A stretch of DNA of 64,000 nucleotides from Bacillus paramycoides (GCF_001884235.1 NZ_MAOI01000023.1:1-64000); one strand, 5' to 3'. Shown: positions 1 through 8,366, numbered from the stretch's first letter. The notes: generated by a model from the sequence alone, not told the origin. Translations and numbers: made by a program.

Positions 1-1213
1 TTTTTCCTTTTGCTACTTCTTTTCCTTGTTCGTTATAAATTGTAAACTCTGCATTTGGCAGTTTCGTATTTCCATCTGCTACATCTACTTTTGTTATTTC
101 TAGTTCACCTTTTACATTTTCATTTTTTAACTCTAATACAGCAGTTTCACCCGTTTTCACTTCAATTTTTTTAACATTGCTGTCTAACACATATCCAGCT
201 GGCGCTTGAATTTCTTTTACGTTATATATACCGATTGGAAGATTCCCTAACTCCGCAATCCCCTTATCATTTGTAGTAACATTTTGTTTAAAGGTTTCAT
301 TAGAAACTTCAAAGATAGCCCCTTTTAATACTTCCTTCTGTTCTCCTAATTTCATAATCTTTAAAGATCCTACTGATTCCCAGTTTACGATTAAATCTGT
401 ACTGATTTTCTCACTATTTCTTTGTAGCAATATCGTTGTGTTTTGAATTTTCCCCGAACCTTTAAAAGCAATTGCCTGTAAATTTGTTAAAGTAGATTTC
501 ACTTTCATTTTAAAATTCCCACTAATCGTATCTTTCGGGATTATAATTTTGAATTTTTCGTTAATTGATAGTGTACTTTTCTCTTCTCCTTGTTCATTTA
601 CAATTCGAATGCCTTTAGGAGCACTTTCAGGAAGAATTGTATAGGAACCAGAAACTGCATTTGTTTGAATTGCATAAAACCCTGTTTCTAAATAATCGCC
701 TTTTTGTATTGCAGTTTGTGGATCTATAGGATTAACTTTAAAAAATACATCTTGTGATCCAGTTTCTTTTTTCGAAGCCTCTACTAAACGCTTCATAAGA
801 TTATGTACTTGTTTATTTTTTGCAACTAAATCTTCTTCAGTTAATTCATTCGCTGCAATCCATACTGCTAATTGTGTAGCATAATGTGCTTCTTCCACTG
901 TAGCTACACCTAATTCAGATGGGCTTTTTTGAGGATACCCATTAAGTAAAACACGATATACAGCATCCGATGTTTTTCCCATCTCAGGTAAATCATCTCC
1001 ATTAGGAGAACGTAAATCAGGCGTTAAACAATACGCAATACTACCCGAAGCAGTTTTAATTATTTCCGTCTTTATTTCACGATCTTTTGCTTTACTATAA
1101 CTCCAATCCATTTCATATGTTTCTCTGTTCATTACTTCTGCCTTTACTTGTGGCATTCCAATTCCTAACAAAATAATAAGAGCACTTAAAAAACTAAACC
1201 ATTTTCCTACCAT
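1..1213 (-). CDS. Partial thioester/Cna-B surface adhesin (C-terminus beyond window)
   Basis: The gene runs off the left edge, so only about the first 404 residues are present. The start ATG at 1213 opens a hydrophobic signal segment ending near VKAE. Next comes a thioester (TQXA) domain: the cysteine lies in AYCLTPD and the glutamine in the TQLAVW motif, the pair that forms a Cys-Gln thioester in Gram-positive adhesins. After that come beta-rich SpaA/Cna-B style modules with phrases such as APAGYVLD and KGAIFEV. An LPXTG anchor would be expected beyond position 1 but cannot be seen. An in-frame ATG at 1240 has no ribosome binding site. Expected role: covalent attachment to host or environmental surfaces. 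The family call is strong; the specific protein is unknown. Confidence 0.8.
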   Translation of the reverse strand, partial: MVGKWFSFLSALIILLGIGMPQVKAEVMNRETYEMDWSYSKAKDREIKTEIIKTASGSIAYCLTPDLRSPNGDDLPEMGKTSDAVYRVLLNGYPQKSPSELGVATVEEAHYATQLAVWIAANELTEEDLVAKNKQVHNLMKRLVEASKKETGSQDVFFKVNPIDPQTAIQKGDYLETGFYAIQTNAVSGSYTILPESAPKGIRIVNEQGEEKSTLSINEKFKIIIPKDTISGNFKMKVKSTLTNLQAIAFKGSGKIQNTTILLQRNSEKISTDLIVNWESVGSLKIMKLGEQKEVLKGAIFEVSNETFKQNVTTNDKGIAELGNLPIGIYNVKEIQAPAGYVLDSNVKKIEVKTGETAVLELKNENVKGELEITKVDVADGNTKLPNAEFTIYNEQGKEVAKGK

Positions 1214-1431
1214 CTTTCGTTCCACTCTCTCCACCACCATATATAAATTTCTACATGAAGCAATCTTACTGTTTCATTGTACTTATAGTGAAAAAAAGAG
1301 AATAGGTGGTTTTTTTGTAACATATCGTCGAAATGTTGAGAAAATTAAACAGATAAACTACGAGTTTTGGATTTCTCATTTTCATTTTACTATCGATAAA
1401 TAAAGATAATTTGTGCTCAACCCTTTAAACA

Positions 1432-1461
1432 TAATAAAAAGGCACTTTCAAAAGTACCTTT
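1432..1461 (-). terminator. Rho-independent terminator of the 54-aa protein gene
   Basis: Read on the minus strand, a 10-bp stem (AAAGGTACTT / AAGTGCCTTT, one G-U pair) with a short loop is followed by a T-rich tract. It lies about 60 bp after the stop of the small membrane protein gene. Confidence 0.7.
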
Positions 1462-1522
1462 CAAATTTGCTAAAATTATATTCCTTTATATCTTTATATA
1501 ACCATTTTAAAAATAACTACTA

Positions 1523-1687
1523 TTACTTATTCTTCTCCTTTATCTCCGTCAATAGCTCAATGATTTTCTCATTTTGCTCCACTTGTTTCTCTGAATTTTG
1601 ATAGATGAAACGGATCCACCTAAAAACAAACACGACTACAAATATCGGTAGTAGCGCCAATATAGCTCCAACTACATCATATGCCAT
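1523..1687 (-). CDS. 54-aa single-pass membrane protein
   Basis: A small gene of 54 codons with a good ribosome binding site (GAGGTGATAG, three bases before ATG). Residues about 5-24 form one transmembrane helix (VVGAILALLPIFVVVFVF), followed by a charged, probably cytosolic, alpha-helical tail rich in Q, E and K (about residues 31-54). It has its own terminator downstream. It resembles the small DUF4083-type membrane proteins of bacilli, but that match is from memory and unverified. Function unknown. Confidence 0.7.
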   Translation of the reverse strand: MAYDVVGAILALLPIFVVVFVFRWIRFIYQNSEKQVEQNEKIIELLTEIKEKNK

Positions 1688-1751
1688 TTTCTATCACCTC
1701 GCTATATACCCCCTTCTCCATTCATTCACTAAAACCTGCAATTTTTTATAA

Positions 1752-1783
1752 ATAAAAAAAGAACCTATCAAACGATAGATTCT
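1752..1783 (-). terminator. Terminator overlapping the MFS stop codon
   Basis: A 10-bp stem (1760-1769 with 1774-1783, minus-strand sequence AGAATCTATC/GATAGGTTCT) precedes a run of T. The TGA stop codon (1768-1770) begins in the loop, so coding sequence and terminator are fused. Confidence 0.75.
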
Positions 1784-2940
1784 TCTTTCCCAAACTGAGT
1801 AGAACGCCCTCTCGTAATAGAGAAAATCGCACAAAGCAGTGCCAATATTATAAAACCGCCGCCTACCCACGCATTATTTATAACAGATGATTTCTCAATA
1901 ACAACTCCGCCTACTGTTGAACCGAGCGCAATACCTAAGTGAAGTGCGGAGTTATTTAAGCCTTGCTGAATACCAGCTGATTCCGGCGCAATCTCAATTA
2001 AATAATTTTGCTGTGCAGGTGAAATCGCCCAGCTTAGCATACTCCAAATTCCCATCATAATAATAAATAGTGGGAATGAGAATGTCATCATTGGCAACAT
2101 AAAGATTGCACATGCAAATACGATAATGATGGAAATAATACTTTTCTTCGATCCCCATTTATCAGCAAGCCATCCACCGAAGCCACCGCCGATTACTGCT
2201 GCGATTCCGAAAATAAAGTAAAACACGCTAATCCAGTTCGCTTCAACATGCATGACATCTTTTAAAAACGGTGTTAAATATGCATACAGTGTTAAATGCC
2301 CCGTTAAAAATAAAAATGATGTTAACTGTGCACTTACAATTTTTTTATCTTTTAAAGTAGCAATTTGCTCTCTTATTGATAATACTGATGTCGCTGGTAC
2401 TTTCGTTAAGAACAACGAAATACAAGCAATTGCCATAACTGTTAATATCGAAATTAGCACAAATGGCGCACGCCATCCATATGCATTTCCTAGTACAAGA
2501 CCGAGCGGTACTCCAAGTACGAGTGATCCGCTAATCCCCATGAAAATGATTCCAATCGCACGCGCACGAAAATGCTGTTCTACTACACTAGAAGCAAGTG
2601 TTACCGATAGTGCAATAATAAGCGATCCACTCGCTGCACAAATTACTCTCGAGAGCATTAACATCCCGTAATTCACACTAAATGCCGAAACGATATTTCC
2701 AATTAAGAAAATTGATAATGCCACAACATACAATTTTTTTCTTTCAACCTTACCTGTTAATGCCAATAAAACAGGCCCTGATAGAGCGAATACTACTGAA
2801 AATATTGTAATAAGCTGACCAGCTGCACTAATCGACACACCTAAATCATTGGCAACTAAATCAAGCGTTCCTCCTATAATTAGCTCAACCGTCCCGACTA
2901 CGAAAGCCGCAATAGCTAAAATATATACACGAAAATTCAA
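1768..2940 (-). CDS. MFS efflux transporter (DHA1, AraJ/YdhL-like)
   Basis: A 12-helix major facilitator of about 390 residues. The loop after helix 2 carries the family motif GKVERKKLY, and the second half repeats the pattern (GGWLADKWGSKKS). Closest families by eye are the AraJ/YdhL/chloramphenicol-resistance-type drug:H+ antiporters, so small-molecule efflux is inferred; the substrate is unknown. I place the start at the TTG at 2940, giving (M)NFRVYILAIAAF, because GGGGAAAG lies just upstream and homologs begin there. A longer frame to 3057 would translate through a perfect 17-bp inverted repeat at 2955-2994, which is better read as a leader or operator. Monocistronic, with its own terminator. 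Confidence 0.82.
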   Translation of the reverse strand: MNFRVYILAIAAFVVGTVELIIGGTLDLVANDLGVSISAAGQLITIFSVVFALSGPVLLALTGKVERKKLYVVALSIFLIGNIVSAFSVNYGMLMLSRVICAASGSLIIALSVTLASSVVEQHFRARAIGIIFMGISGSLVLGVPLGLVLGNAYGWRAPFVLISILTVMAIACISLFLTKVPATSVLSIREQIATLKDKKIVSAQLTSFLFLTGHLTLYAYLTPFLKDVMHVEANWISVFYFIFGIAAVIGGGFGGWLADKWGSKKSIISIIIVFACAIFMLPMMTFSFPLFIIMMGIWSMLSWAISPAQQNYLIEIAPESAGIQQGLNNSALHLGIALGSTVGGVVIEKSSVINNAWVGGGFIILALLCAIFSITRGRSTQFGKEESIV

Positions 2941-2954
2941 GTCTTTCCCCACGC

Positions 2955-2994
2955 TTTCTTTTAGGTTACTACCGCTATAGTAACCTAAAAGAAA
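2955..2994. promoter_or_regulatory. 17-bp-arm inverted repeat upstream of the MFS gene
   Basis: Positions 2955-2971 and 2978-2994 are perfect reverse complements separated by six bases. The core reads TTAGGTTACTA / TAGTAACCTAA. It ends about 15 bp before the chosen start of the MFS transporter. There is no U-tract on either side, so it is not a simple terminator. An operator for a dimeric regulator or an RNA hairpin controlling translation are the two readings. Confidence 0.6.
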
Positions 2995-3023
2995 AGTGGA
3001 CGCAAGTATAATTTTTTCACAAT

Positions 3024-3053
3024 AAAAAGGCAGGCGTATTATACGCCTGCCTT
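3024..3053 (-). terminator. Terminator of the amino-acid exchanger gene
   Basis: A perfect 12-bp stem (3027-3038 with 3042-3053, AAGGCAGGCGTA) with a three-base loop and TTTTTATT after it on the minus strand, eight bases past the stop codon of the exchanger. Confidence 0.9.
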
Positions 3054-3060
3054 CCAATCA

Positions 3061-4374
3061 TTAAACTCCACTTTCTTTCTTCTTATTTAAATACCAATAC
3101 ACCGGCAGTCCAGTAAATACAATTCCAATTGATAAGAAACAACTTACCGGATCGTTAATAATCGCACTACCAATTACAAAGAGCGAACCTAAAATCGCAA
3201 CGATCGGTACAATTGGGAATAGCGGTACACTATATGCACGCTCTTTATCCTTGTTACGTTTTCGTAAAATGAATACACCAATAAATGTCATTACATAGAA
3301 AATATAAATAATAAATACGGAAATCTCAGATAGCTTATTCGGATCACTAATAATCATTAAAATAATTCCTAAAATGATTTCAGCAGTAATCGCATTTGCT
3401 GGTGTTTTGAATCTCGGATTTTCTTTTGCAATAAACTTAGAAAATGGAAGTTGTCCACGCTCTGCCATCGACATCGGAATACGTGGGAACGTTAAAATCT
3501 TTCCATTTAAACAACCGAAAATAGAAATAATAATACCGATACTAATAATTTTCCCGCCATATTCTCCAAGTAACATGCCCGCAGCTGTCGCTGTTGCGTT
3601 TTCTCCAAGGTCTACAATTTTCGCTGCTGGTAATACATTTAATAACGCTAAGTTAATTAATACGTAGGCAGCTGTTACAATTAAAATCCCAACCGTCATT
3701 GCTTTCGGTAATAACTTTGTTGGATTCTTCATTTCTCCGCCAATAGAAGCAAGTAAAATCCAGCCATCATAAGCAAATAAAGTTGCTAAAATTGCCATCC
3801 CAATACTTTGATTTTCTGATATCGGTACAACTACGTTGAAGATATCACTATTCCCTTTCCAAAAACCTAACACAACAATTAATACAATCGGAATCATCTT
3901 CCCAATTGTCGTGATTGTTTGAACGATACCTCCGTATTTTGTTCCCATACTATTTACAACGCCTAGGAACACAACTGTTCCAATTGCGATTGGTAAATTC
4001 CATACTTTATCTAAATAGAAAAAATTAATCATTAAAGAACTAAAGTACAAACCTAATGTTCCAATAATAGCTGGTCCATAAACAATCGTTTGCATCCAAC
4101 CTGATAAATAACCCCAAAAGCTTCCGTAAATCTCCTCTAAATACGTATACAACCCACCATTTTTCGGAATTTGTGCTCCAATTTCGGCTACTGTTAAACC
4201 ACTTGCTAACGTCAACAAACCACCAATTACCCAAGCAAGAATAGCCATATTAGAACTCCCTGAGTAATCTAATACGCTCCCTGGTTTCATAAACACACCA
4301 GACCCAATAATAGTTCCTACTACGATAGAAAGTGCTACTGTTAAACCAATTTTATTTTTCTCATCATGATGCAT
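3061..4374 (-). CDS. steT: Serine/threonine exchanger-like APC permease (SteT/YkbA-like)
   Basis: 437 residues, 12 predicted helices, APC superfamily. The N-terminal signature IGLTVALSIVVGTIIGSGVF and the following KPGSVLDYSGSS and QIPKNGGLYTYLEEIYG segments closely resemble B. subtilis SteT (YkbA), a Ser/Thr exchanger of 438 residues. The start is the ATG at 4374, preceded by AAGGAGGATACGCAGC; the longer open frame to 4482 runs through a T-box terminator and is not coding. The gene sits alone behind a T-box leader with a probable ACC (threonine) specifier, so expression should rise when tRNA-Thr is uncharged. That supports threonine or serine uptake as the role. Confidence 0.85.
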   Translation of the reverse strand: MHHDEKNKIGLTVALSIVVGTIIGSGVFMKPGSVLDYSGSSNMAILAWVIGGLLTLASGLTVAEIGAQIPKNGGLYTYLEEIYGSFWGYLSGWMQTIVYGPAIIGTLGLYFSSLMINFFYLDKVWNLPIAIGTVVFLGVVNSMGTKYGGIVQTITTIGKMIPIVLIVVLGFWKGNSDIFNVVVPISENQSIGMAILATLFAYDGWILLASIGGEMKNPTKLLPKAMTVGILIVTAAYVLINLALLNVLPAAKIVDLGENATATAAGMLLGEYGGKIISIGIIISIFGCLNGKILTFPRIPMSMAERGQLPFSKFIAKENPRFKTPANAITAEIILGIILMIISDPNKLSEISVFIIYIFYVMTFIGVFILRKRNKDKERAYSVPLFPIVPIVAILGSLFVIGSAIINDPVSCFLSIGIVFTGLPVYWYLNKKKESGV

Positions 4375-4419
4375 GCTGCGTATCCTCCTTCCAATTCTAG
4401 TGTGATGCAAAAATGAAAT

Positions 4420-4695
4420 AAAAAAACACTCCTCCCTAAAAAAGGGACGAGTGTTATATTCGTGGTTCCACCCTTGTTTCAATTCGTAAAGTTACACACT
4501 TCACCAATTTCTCAAGTCTAAATAACGGTTTTTGCCGGCAAGCAATTACTAGGTATCCGTTCACTGCTGCAGTTCAGAGGTGGTAATCAATTTCCCCGTA
4601 TTAGGAAGCTCACAGCCAAAGGCTTCCCTCTCTGAGAATCGTAAAAAACTGATCATGTCCTCATCATCACTTCTTGATGTCGAATTTTGTAGTTA
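4420..4695 (-). ncRNA. T-box riboswitch leader, probable Thr specifier
   Basis: The minus strand carries the T-box sequence GGGTGGAACCACG (4461-4473) followed by a terminator hairpin (AACACTC..TCCCT / AGGGA..GAGTGTT, then seven T) at about 4420-4456. Upstream is a Stem I with the AGAGAG and GCTGTGAG distal-loop motifs. Pairing ATCAGTTT with AAATTGAT and GAGG with CCTC leaves an internal loop TACCA whose central triplet ACC (4582-4584), followed by A, fits a threonine specifier. The fold was done by hand and the usual GAA S-turn is not obvious, so the T-box itself is firm and the specifier is moderate. Confidence 0.88.
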
Positions 4696-4701
4696 TTGTT
4701 C

Positions 4702-4730
4702 ATTATATTGAATTGTTAGAAAAAATCAAT
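4702..4730 (-). promoter_or_regulatory. SigA-type promoter of the steT T-box leader
   Basis: On the minus strand TTGATT (4725-4730) and TATAAT (4702-4707) are separated by exactly 17 bp, placing the start point near 4695, just before the T-box Stem I. Confidence 0.7.
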
Positions 4731-4834
4731 ATATATTTTATATAACATAAGAAATATTTCTCTCCTTATATTATAACAGAAGATACTACATTTCTCTAAT
4801 CTCCTCTTCCATGAACGACATGAGATGGTACATA

Positions 4835-4872
4835 AAAATATATCGGCGATTTTCAAAACACATCGATTATCC
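4835..4872. repeat. Diverged copy of an ATCGA-rich intergenic repeat
   Basis: The sequence AATATATCGGCGATTTT followed by ACATCGATTAT resembles the better-preserved intergenic repeats at 9019-9077 and 13640-13765. Weak copy; probably a family member by descent. Confidence 0.4.
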
Positions 4873-4889
4873 AACAAAAAACGACAATA

Positions 4890-4922
4890 ATAAGAGGAGG
4901 CTGTTCCAAAGACAGCCCCCTC
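4890..4922 (-). terminator. Terminator of the repeat protein gene
   Basis: An 11-bp stem (4894-4904 with 4912-4922; GAGGGGGCTGT / ACAGCCTCCTC on the minus strand) followed by TTATTATTG. It lies about 50 bp past the stop of the secreted repeat protein. Confidence 0.75.
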
Positions 4923-4970
4923 GCATATGTACCTTTCGGTTGCCCACACGAAAGATACAACATAGTTCAA

Positions 4971-5936
4971 TTATTTATCTTCGTTTTTCATAAAAAACTT
5001 ATGATGTGGCAGATCAACATTCAATGCCGCTAGTTGTTTCTTTTCATTTTCTAGAATCGCTTTCGCTTTTTCTTTTGTTGCTGCATCTAAGTTCGCAAAG
5101 ATGTCTTCATGCTTCTCTTTCTCAGGAAGTTTCACACCTAATTTTGTTAATTCCTCTTTCGCTTGCTCACGAGTTAATTTCCCGGACTTTTCTTGCTCTA
5201 AAATTGACTTCGCTTTTGCTTTTGTCGCCTCATCTAATCCTGCAAACATGTCCTTGTGATTACCCTTTTCTGGGGATTTCACACCTAGTTTTGTCAATTC
5301 CTCTTTTGCCTGTTCACGAGTTAGTTTCCCGGATTTTTCTTGTTCTAAAATTGACTTCGCTTTTGCTTTTGTTGCTTCATCTAATCCTGCAAACATGTCC
5401 TTGTGATTACCCTTTTCTGGGGATTTTACACCTAGTTTTGTCAATTCCTCTTTTGCCTGTTCACGAGTTAGTTTCCCGGATTTTTCTTGTTCTAAAATCG
5501 ACTTCGCTTTTGCTTTTGTTGCTTCATCTAATCCTGCAAACATATCCTTGTGATTACCCTTTTCTGGGGATTTCACACCTAGTTTTGTCAATTCCTCTTT
5601 TGCCTGTTCACGAGTTAGTTTCCCGGATTTTTCTTGCTCTAAAATTGATTTTGATTTTGCTTTTGTCGCTTCATCTAATCCCGCAAACATGTCCTTGTGC
5701 TTATCCTTCTCTGGGAATTTCACACCTAGTCCCTCTAATTGTTTCTTTGTATCATCCATAATTGTTTTCACTTTTTGTTTCGTTGCCTCATCTAAATTCT
5801 TCTTCGCAGTTCCTTTTGTAACTTGCTCAGCTGCTGGGGTATTAGTTGCCGCAAACGCCGGTACACCAACTCCTCCTATAATTCCAAATGATAGAGCACC
5901 TGCAATTGCTAAATACCCAACTGTTTTCTTCTTCAT
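4971..5936 (-). CDS. Secreted protein with four 49-aa tandem repeats (DUF2680/YckD-like)
   Basis: 321 residues. A signal peptide (residues 1 to about 30, ending VPAFAA) is followed by a short spacer, a degenerate repeat (48-86), four nearly identical 49-residue repeats (87-135, 136-184, 185-233, 234-282) and a final diverged repeat. Each repeat contains LDEATKAKAKSILEQEKSG and LTREQAKEELTKLGVK, a two-helix charged unit resembling the DUF2680 (YckD) type; that family name is from memory. No LPXTG, SLH or membrane anchor is visible, so the protein is probably secreted or loosely wall-bound. The RBS AGGAGG precedes the start. Function unknown; repeat number is likely variable between strains. 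Confidence 0.8.
   Translation of the reverse strand: MKKKTVGYLAIAGALSFGIIGGVGVPAFAATNTPAAEQVTKGTAKKNLDEATKQKVKTIMDDTKKQLEGLGVKFPEKDKHKDMFAGLDEATKAKSKSILEQEKSGKLTREQAKEELTKLGVKSPEKGNHKDMFAGLDEATKAKAKSILEQEKSGKLTREQAKEELTKLGVKSPEKGNHKDMFAGLDEATKAKAKSILEQEKSGKLTREQAKEELTKLGVKSPEKGNHKDMFAGLDEATKAKAKSILEQEKSGKLTREQAKEELTKLGVKLPEKEKHEDIFANLDAATKEKAKAILENEKKQLAALNVDLPHHKFFMKNEDK
5091..5678 (-). repeat. Four 147-bp coding tandem repeats
   Basis: Matching bases recur at exactly 147-bp spacing (for example at 5239, 5386, 5533 and 5680). The repeats are in frame (49 codons) and nearly identical at the DNA level in the central copies, which suggests recent duplication or gene conversion. Confidence 0.9.
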
Positions 5937-6031
5937 AGGAAATTTCCTCCTTCATATTTCTAAAGCATGTACACTTTCGTATACAATGCCAATAGTAATG
6001 TTGATTTCTTAAAATTTCCTTAACGAGTTAA

Positions 6032-6064
6032 AAAAAATACACCGCTCATCACGAGCGGTGTATT
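6032..6064 (-). terminator. Terminator of the yidC-type gene
   Basis: A perfect 12-bp stem (6036-6047 with 6053-6064, AATACACCGCTC) followed on the minus strand by a run of T. It starts one base after the stop codon. Confidence 0.92.
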
Positions 6065-6065
6065 T

Positions 6066-6854
6066 CTAAGCTTTTTGTAATTGTAATTCTTCACGTTCCA
6101 TTACTTTTCTTAATACAATTGTTTGTGTCATTGTAAATAAGTTACCTGTAATCCAATACAACACAAGTCCTGACGGTGCCGCAAATCCCATAAATAAAAT
6201 CATTGCCGGCATCATAATTTGCTGTATTTTCAGCATTTGTACTTGCTCTCCAGGCGTTATATTAGATTGAAACACCTTCATCTGGATAAATGTTGTGAAC
6301 GCTGCAACAATCGGTAATATATGATATGGATCTGCATGTCCTAAGTTCACCCATAAAAACGAAGATGTACGAATCTCTTCAGTTCGGCTAATCGCATAAT
6401 ACAAAGCAGAGAAAATTGGCATTTGTATAAAGATTGGCCAGCACCCAGCTAACGGATTCCAACCGCCTGATTTCATTAGTTCTGACATTTCTTTTTGATA
6501 CTGCTTTTGTTTTTCAAGATCTTTACTCACATCACCGTGTTTCTTTTTCAGCTTCTGTAATTCAGGTTGCATCTTTTTCATTTTCGCTTGACTGCGATAT
6601 TGCGAAACAGCTAATGGAATCATTGCTGAACGAACAACAAGTGTAATGACAATGATAGCAATCCCGAAACTTCCACCAGGTATATGATGAGCAACAAATT
6701 GAATCATAAACGAGATTGGATATACAAAATAATGGTTCCAAATCCCCGTACTATGTGAATCAATTGTGCCTGCATTACTGCAGCCAGATAAAACAAAAAC
6801 AAGTAATAATGATAAACTAATGAGCGCAGCTCGGTATGATTTTAACATGTTCAT
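6066..6854 (-). CDS. yidC: YidC/OxaA-family membrane protein insertase (lipoprotein)
   Basis: 262 residues. A lipoprotein signal (LVFVLSGCSN, lipid-modified Cys near residue 25) is followed by five predicted helices typical of Gram-positive YidC (SpoIIIJ/YqjG class). Family signatures include VVRSAMIPLAVSQYRSQ with the conserved Arg in the first core helix, the charged cytosolic hairpin KMKKMQPELQKLKKKHGD, and NPLAGCWPIFIQMPIFSALYYA. It inserts membrane proteins with or without SecYEG. B. cereus strains carry more than one yidC; the usual rnpA-yidC context is absent here, so this is the accessory copy. A 94-aa membrane protein gene lies 22 bp upstream and is probably cotranscribed. Confidence 0.9.
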   Translation of the reverse strand: MNMLKSYRAALISLSLLLVFVLSGCSNAGTIDSHSTGIWNHYFVYPISFMIQFVAHHIPGGSFGIAIIVITLVVRSAMIPLAVSQYRSQAKMKKMQPELQKLKKKHGDVSKDLEKQKQYQKEMSELMKSGGWNPLAGCWPIFIQMPIFSALYYAISRTEEIRTSSFLWVNLGHADPYHILPIVAAFTTFIQMKVFQSNITPGEQVQMLKIQQIMMPAMILFMGFAAPSGLVLYWITGNLFTMTQTIVLRKVMEREELQLQKA

Positions 6855-6876
6855 TCCTCCAATGTTTCGTAATTAA

Positions 6877-7161
6877 TTAGCGAAACATTGGTGTATACGG
6901 ACCTACCTCGTCACTCTCTCCACTCGATTCTTGTCTGCGAACAGAACGAATCATTCCATATTTATAAAAAATAGAAAATAGCGGTACATTTCCTATACCC
7001 TCTTCACATGTATCAACTAGTTTAAAAGCTCTCTGTCTACCACTCGATGCTTGCTGGCGTACGAAACGAGAAACGTTAGCAAGAAAAAAGACTTCTAATA
7101 AACAAAGCGCTGTCGTTACAAACGATATATATAGAATTGCATCCTGCAATAAAAATTCCAT
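6877..7161 (-). CDS. 94-aa membrane protein upstream of yidC
   Basis: One N-terminal transmembrane helix (about residues 8-30) and a basic, serine-rich tail. The tail holds two related blocks, SRFVRQQASSGRQR and RSVRRQESSGESDE, whose DNA is also similar, suggesting an internal duplication. The start at 7161 has AAGGATGTGAAGCG before it. It ends 22 bp before the insertase gene, so the two probably form an operon. I do not recognise the family; a YidC-linked role is only inferred from position. Confidence 0.6.
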   Translation of the reverse strand: MEFLLQDAILYISFVTTALCLLEVFFLANVSRFVRQQASSGRQRAFKLVDTCEEGIGNVPLFSIFYKYGMIRSVRRQESSGESDEVGPYTPMFR

Positions 7162-7437
7162 CGCTTCACATCCTTAATAAAGTCATTTTAGCACATTCAA
7201 CAAACATTCTCTATTTCCTTTTATTTTCAAAAAAGAATTTTGCATATTTTCTCAAAAAAACTATGCTAGAAAATCAATGTATTCGCTTTCTTTAGTATAT
7301 TCACACACATCTTTGAATAGGTTTAATTTGTTAGAAATTTATAAAATTTTTGCATTATAATAAAACTATTGCCAGTTTTTGAAAAAAGCTTTATTCTCTT
7401 CTTGTAATCAAAAATGAATATGGAGATGAAACATACT

Positions 7438-8331
7438 ATGGGTCAACTAGGAGACGCCGATTACGTTCCCGACACCGCCTTTTTATCCTTCCCAGCAGCT
7501 AAAACATTTCACCTAGAATTTATAATACAGTTGATTGTTATTTTTATAGCTTCTATTTTGTATGCAATTTCTATGAATATGTTTTTTATCCCGCATAATA
7601 TGATTAGCGGTGGATTCGCTGGCGTAGGGATGATTATCGGTTATTTAATGCACTACAATATCGGTGCACTTATCTTTTTACTAAACATTCCTCTTCTTAT
7701 TTTAAGTTACTTTTACTTAGGAAAGAAGACAACCTTTTTAACAGCATACTTTGTAGCTATATCATCTTTAGCGATGAATATTATCCCGGTACATCAAGTT
7801 TCAGACGATATTTTATTATCTTCTGTATTCGGTGGTGTCATCTGCGGCGCGTCCTCAGGAATTATATTCCGATTTGCTTCTTCAACAGGTGGTTTTGATG
7901 TTGTTGGATTGATTGTAGCGAAACATCGCGATGTTTCAATTGGAGCAATCATCTTTGGATTCAACTTAATTTTACTTGTTGCAGCAGGATTTATTTTCGG
8001 ATGGGATATTACACTTTATACGTTAATTAGCCGGTTTGTAGTCAGCAAAGTAATTGATGCTGTGCATACGAAACATATTAAATTAACGATAATGACAGTT
8101 ACAGAAAAAGGCGAGGAAATAAAAAGCGCACTACTACATCGCGGCATACGTGGCGTAACAATGGTAGATGCTGTCGGCGGCTATACAAACCATAAGAAAA
8201 AAATGATTTACACTGTCGTAACTCGCTACGAGTTAGGCGAAATGAAACGTATCATTCGCCAAGTAGACAATCGAGCATTTATGAATATTACTGAAACCGT
8301 TGAAATTGTTGGACGTTTCAAACGTATATAA
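7438..8331 (+). CDS. YitT-family membrane protein (DUF161 and DUF2179)
   Basis: About 297 residues from the ATG at 7438 (in-frame ATGs at 7414, 7420 and 7426 are alternatives; the only RBS-like GGAG lies at 7422-7425). Five to six helices make up the YitT domain, with the hallmark MFFIPHNMISGGFAGVGMIIGYLMH and ASSTGGFDVVGLIVAKH. A cytosolic C-terminal DUF2179 domain follows (about the last 85 residues, KLTIMTVTEKGEEI to the end). YitT proteins are common and poorly characterised membrane proteins of Firmicutes. Monocistronic, with a strong terminator. Confidence 0.85.
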   Translation: MGQLGDADYVPDTAFLSFPAAKTFHLEFIIQLIVIFIASILYAISMNMFFIPHNMISGGFAGVGMIIGYLMHYNIGALIFLLNIPLLILSYFYLGKKTTFLTAYFVAISSLAMNIIPVHQVSDDILLSSVFGGVICGASSGIIFRFASSTGGFDVVGLIVAKHRDVSIGAIIFGFNLILLVAAGFIFGWDITLYTLISRFVVSKVIDAVHTKHIKLTIMTVTEKGEEIKSALLHRGIRGVTMVDAVGGYTNHKKKMIYTVVTRYELGEMKRIIRQVDNRAFMNITETVEIVGRFKRI

Positions 8332-8366
8332 AAAGGCGCAAGGAACTACAATTCCTTGCGCTTTTT
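8332..8366 (+). terminator. Terminator of the YitT gene
   Basis: A 10-bp stem GCGCAAGGAA / TTCCTTGCGC (8336-8345 with 8352-8361) followed by a T-run, directly after the stop codon. Confidence 0.92.

Noticed and set aside
4716-4970. 84-codon minus-strand frame between steT and the repeat protein
   Set aside because: It covers a terminator and the T-box promoter and has no RBS.
5091-5678. CRISPR-like regular spacing of repeats
   Set aside because: Units are 147 bp, contiguous and in frame, with no unique spacers; they are coding repeats.
5006-5761. 251-codon plus-strand frame opposite the 147-bp repeats
   Set aside because: Antisense shadow kept open by repeat composition; the minus-strand gene has a signal peptide and RBS.
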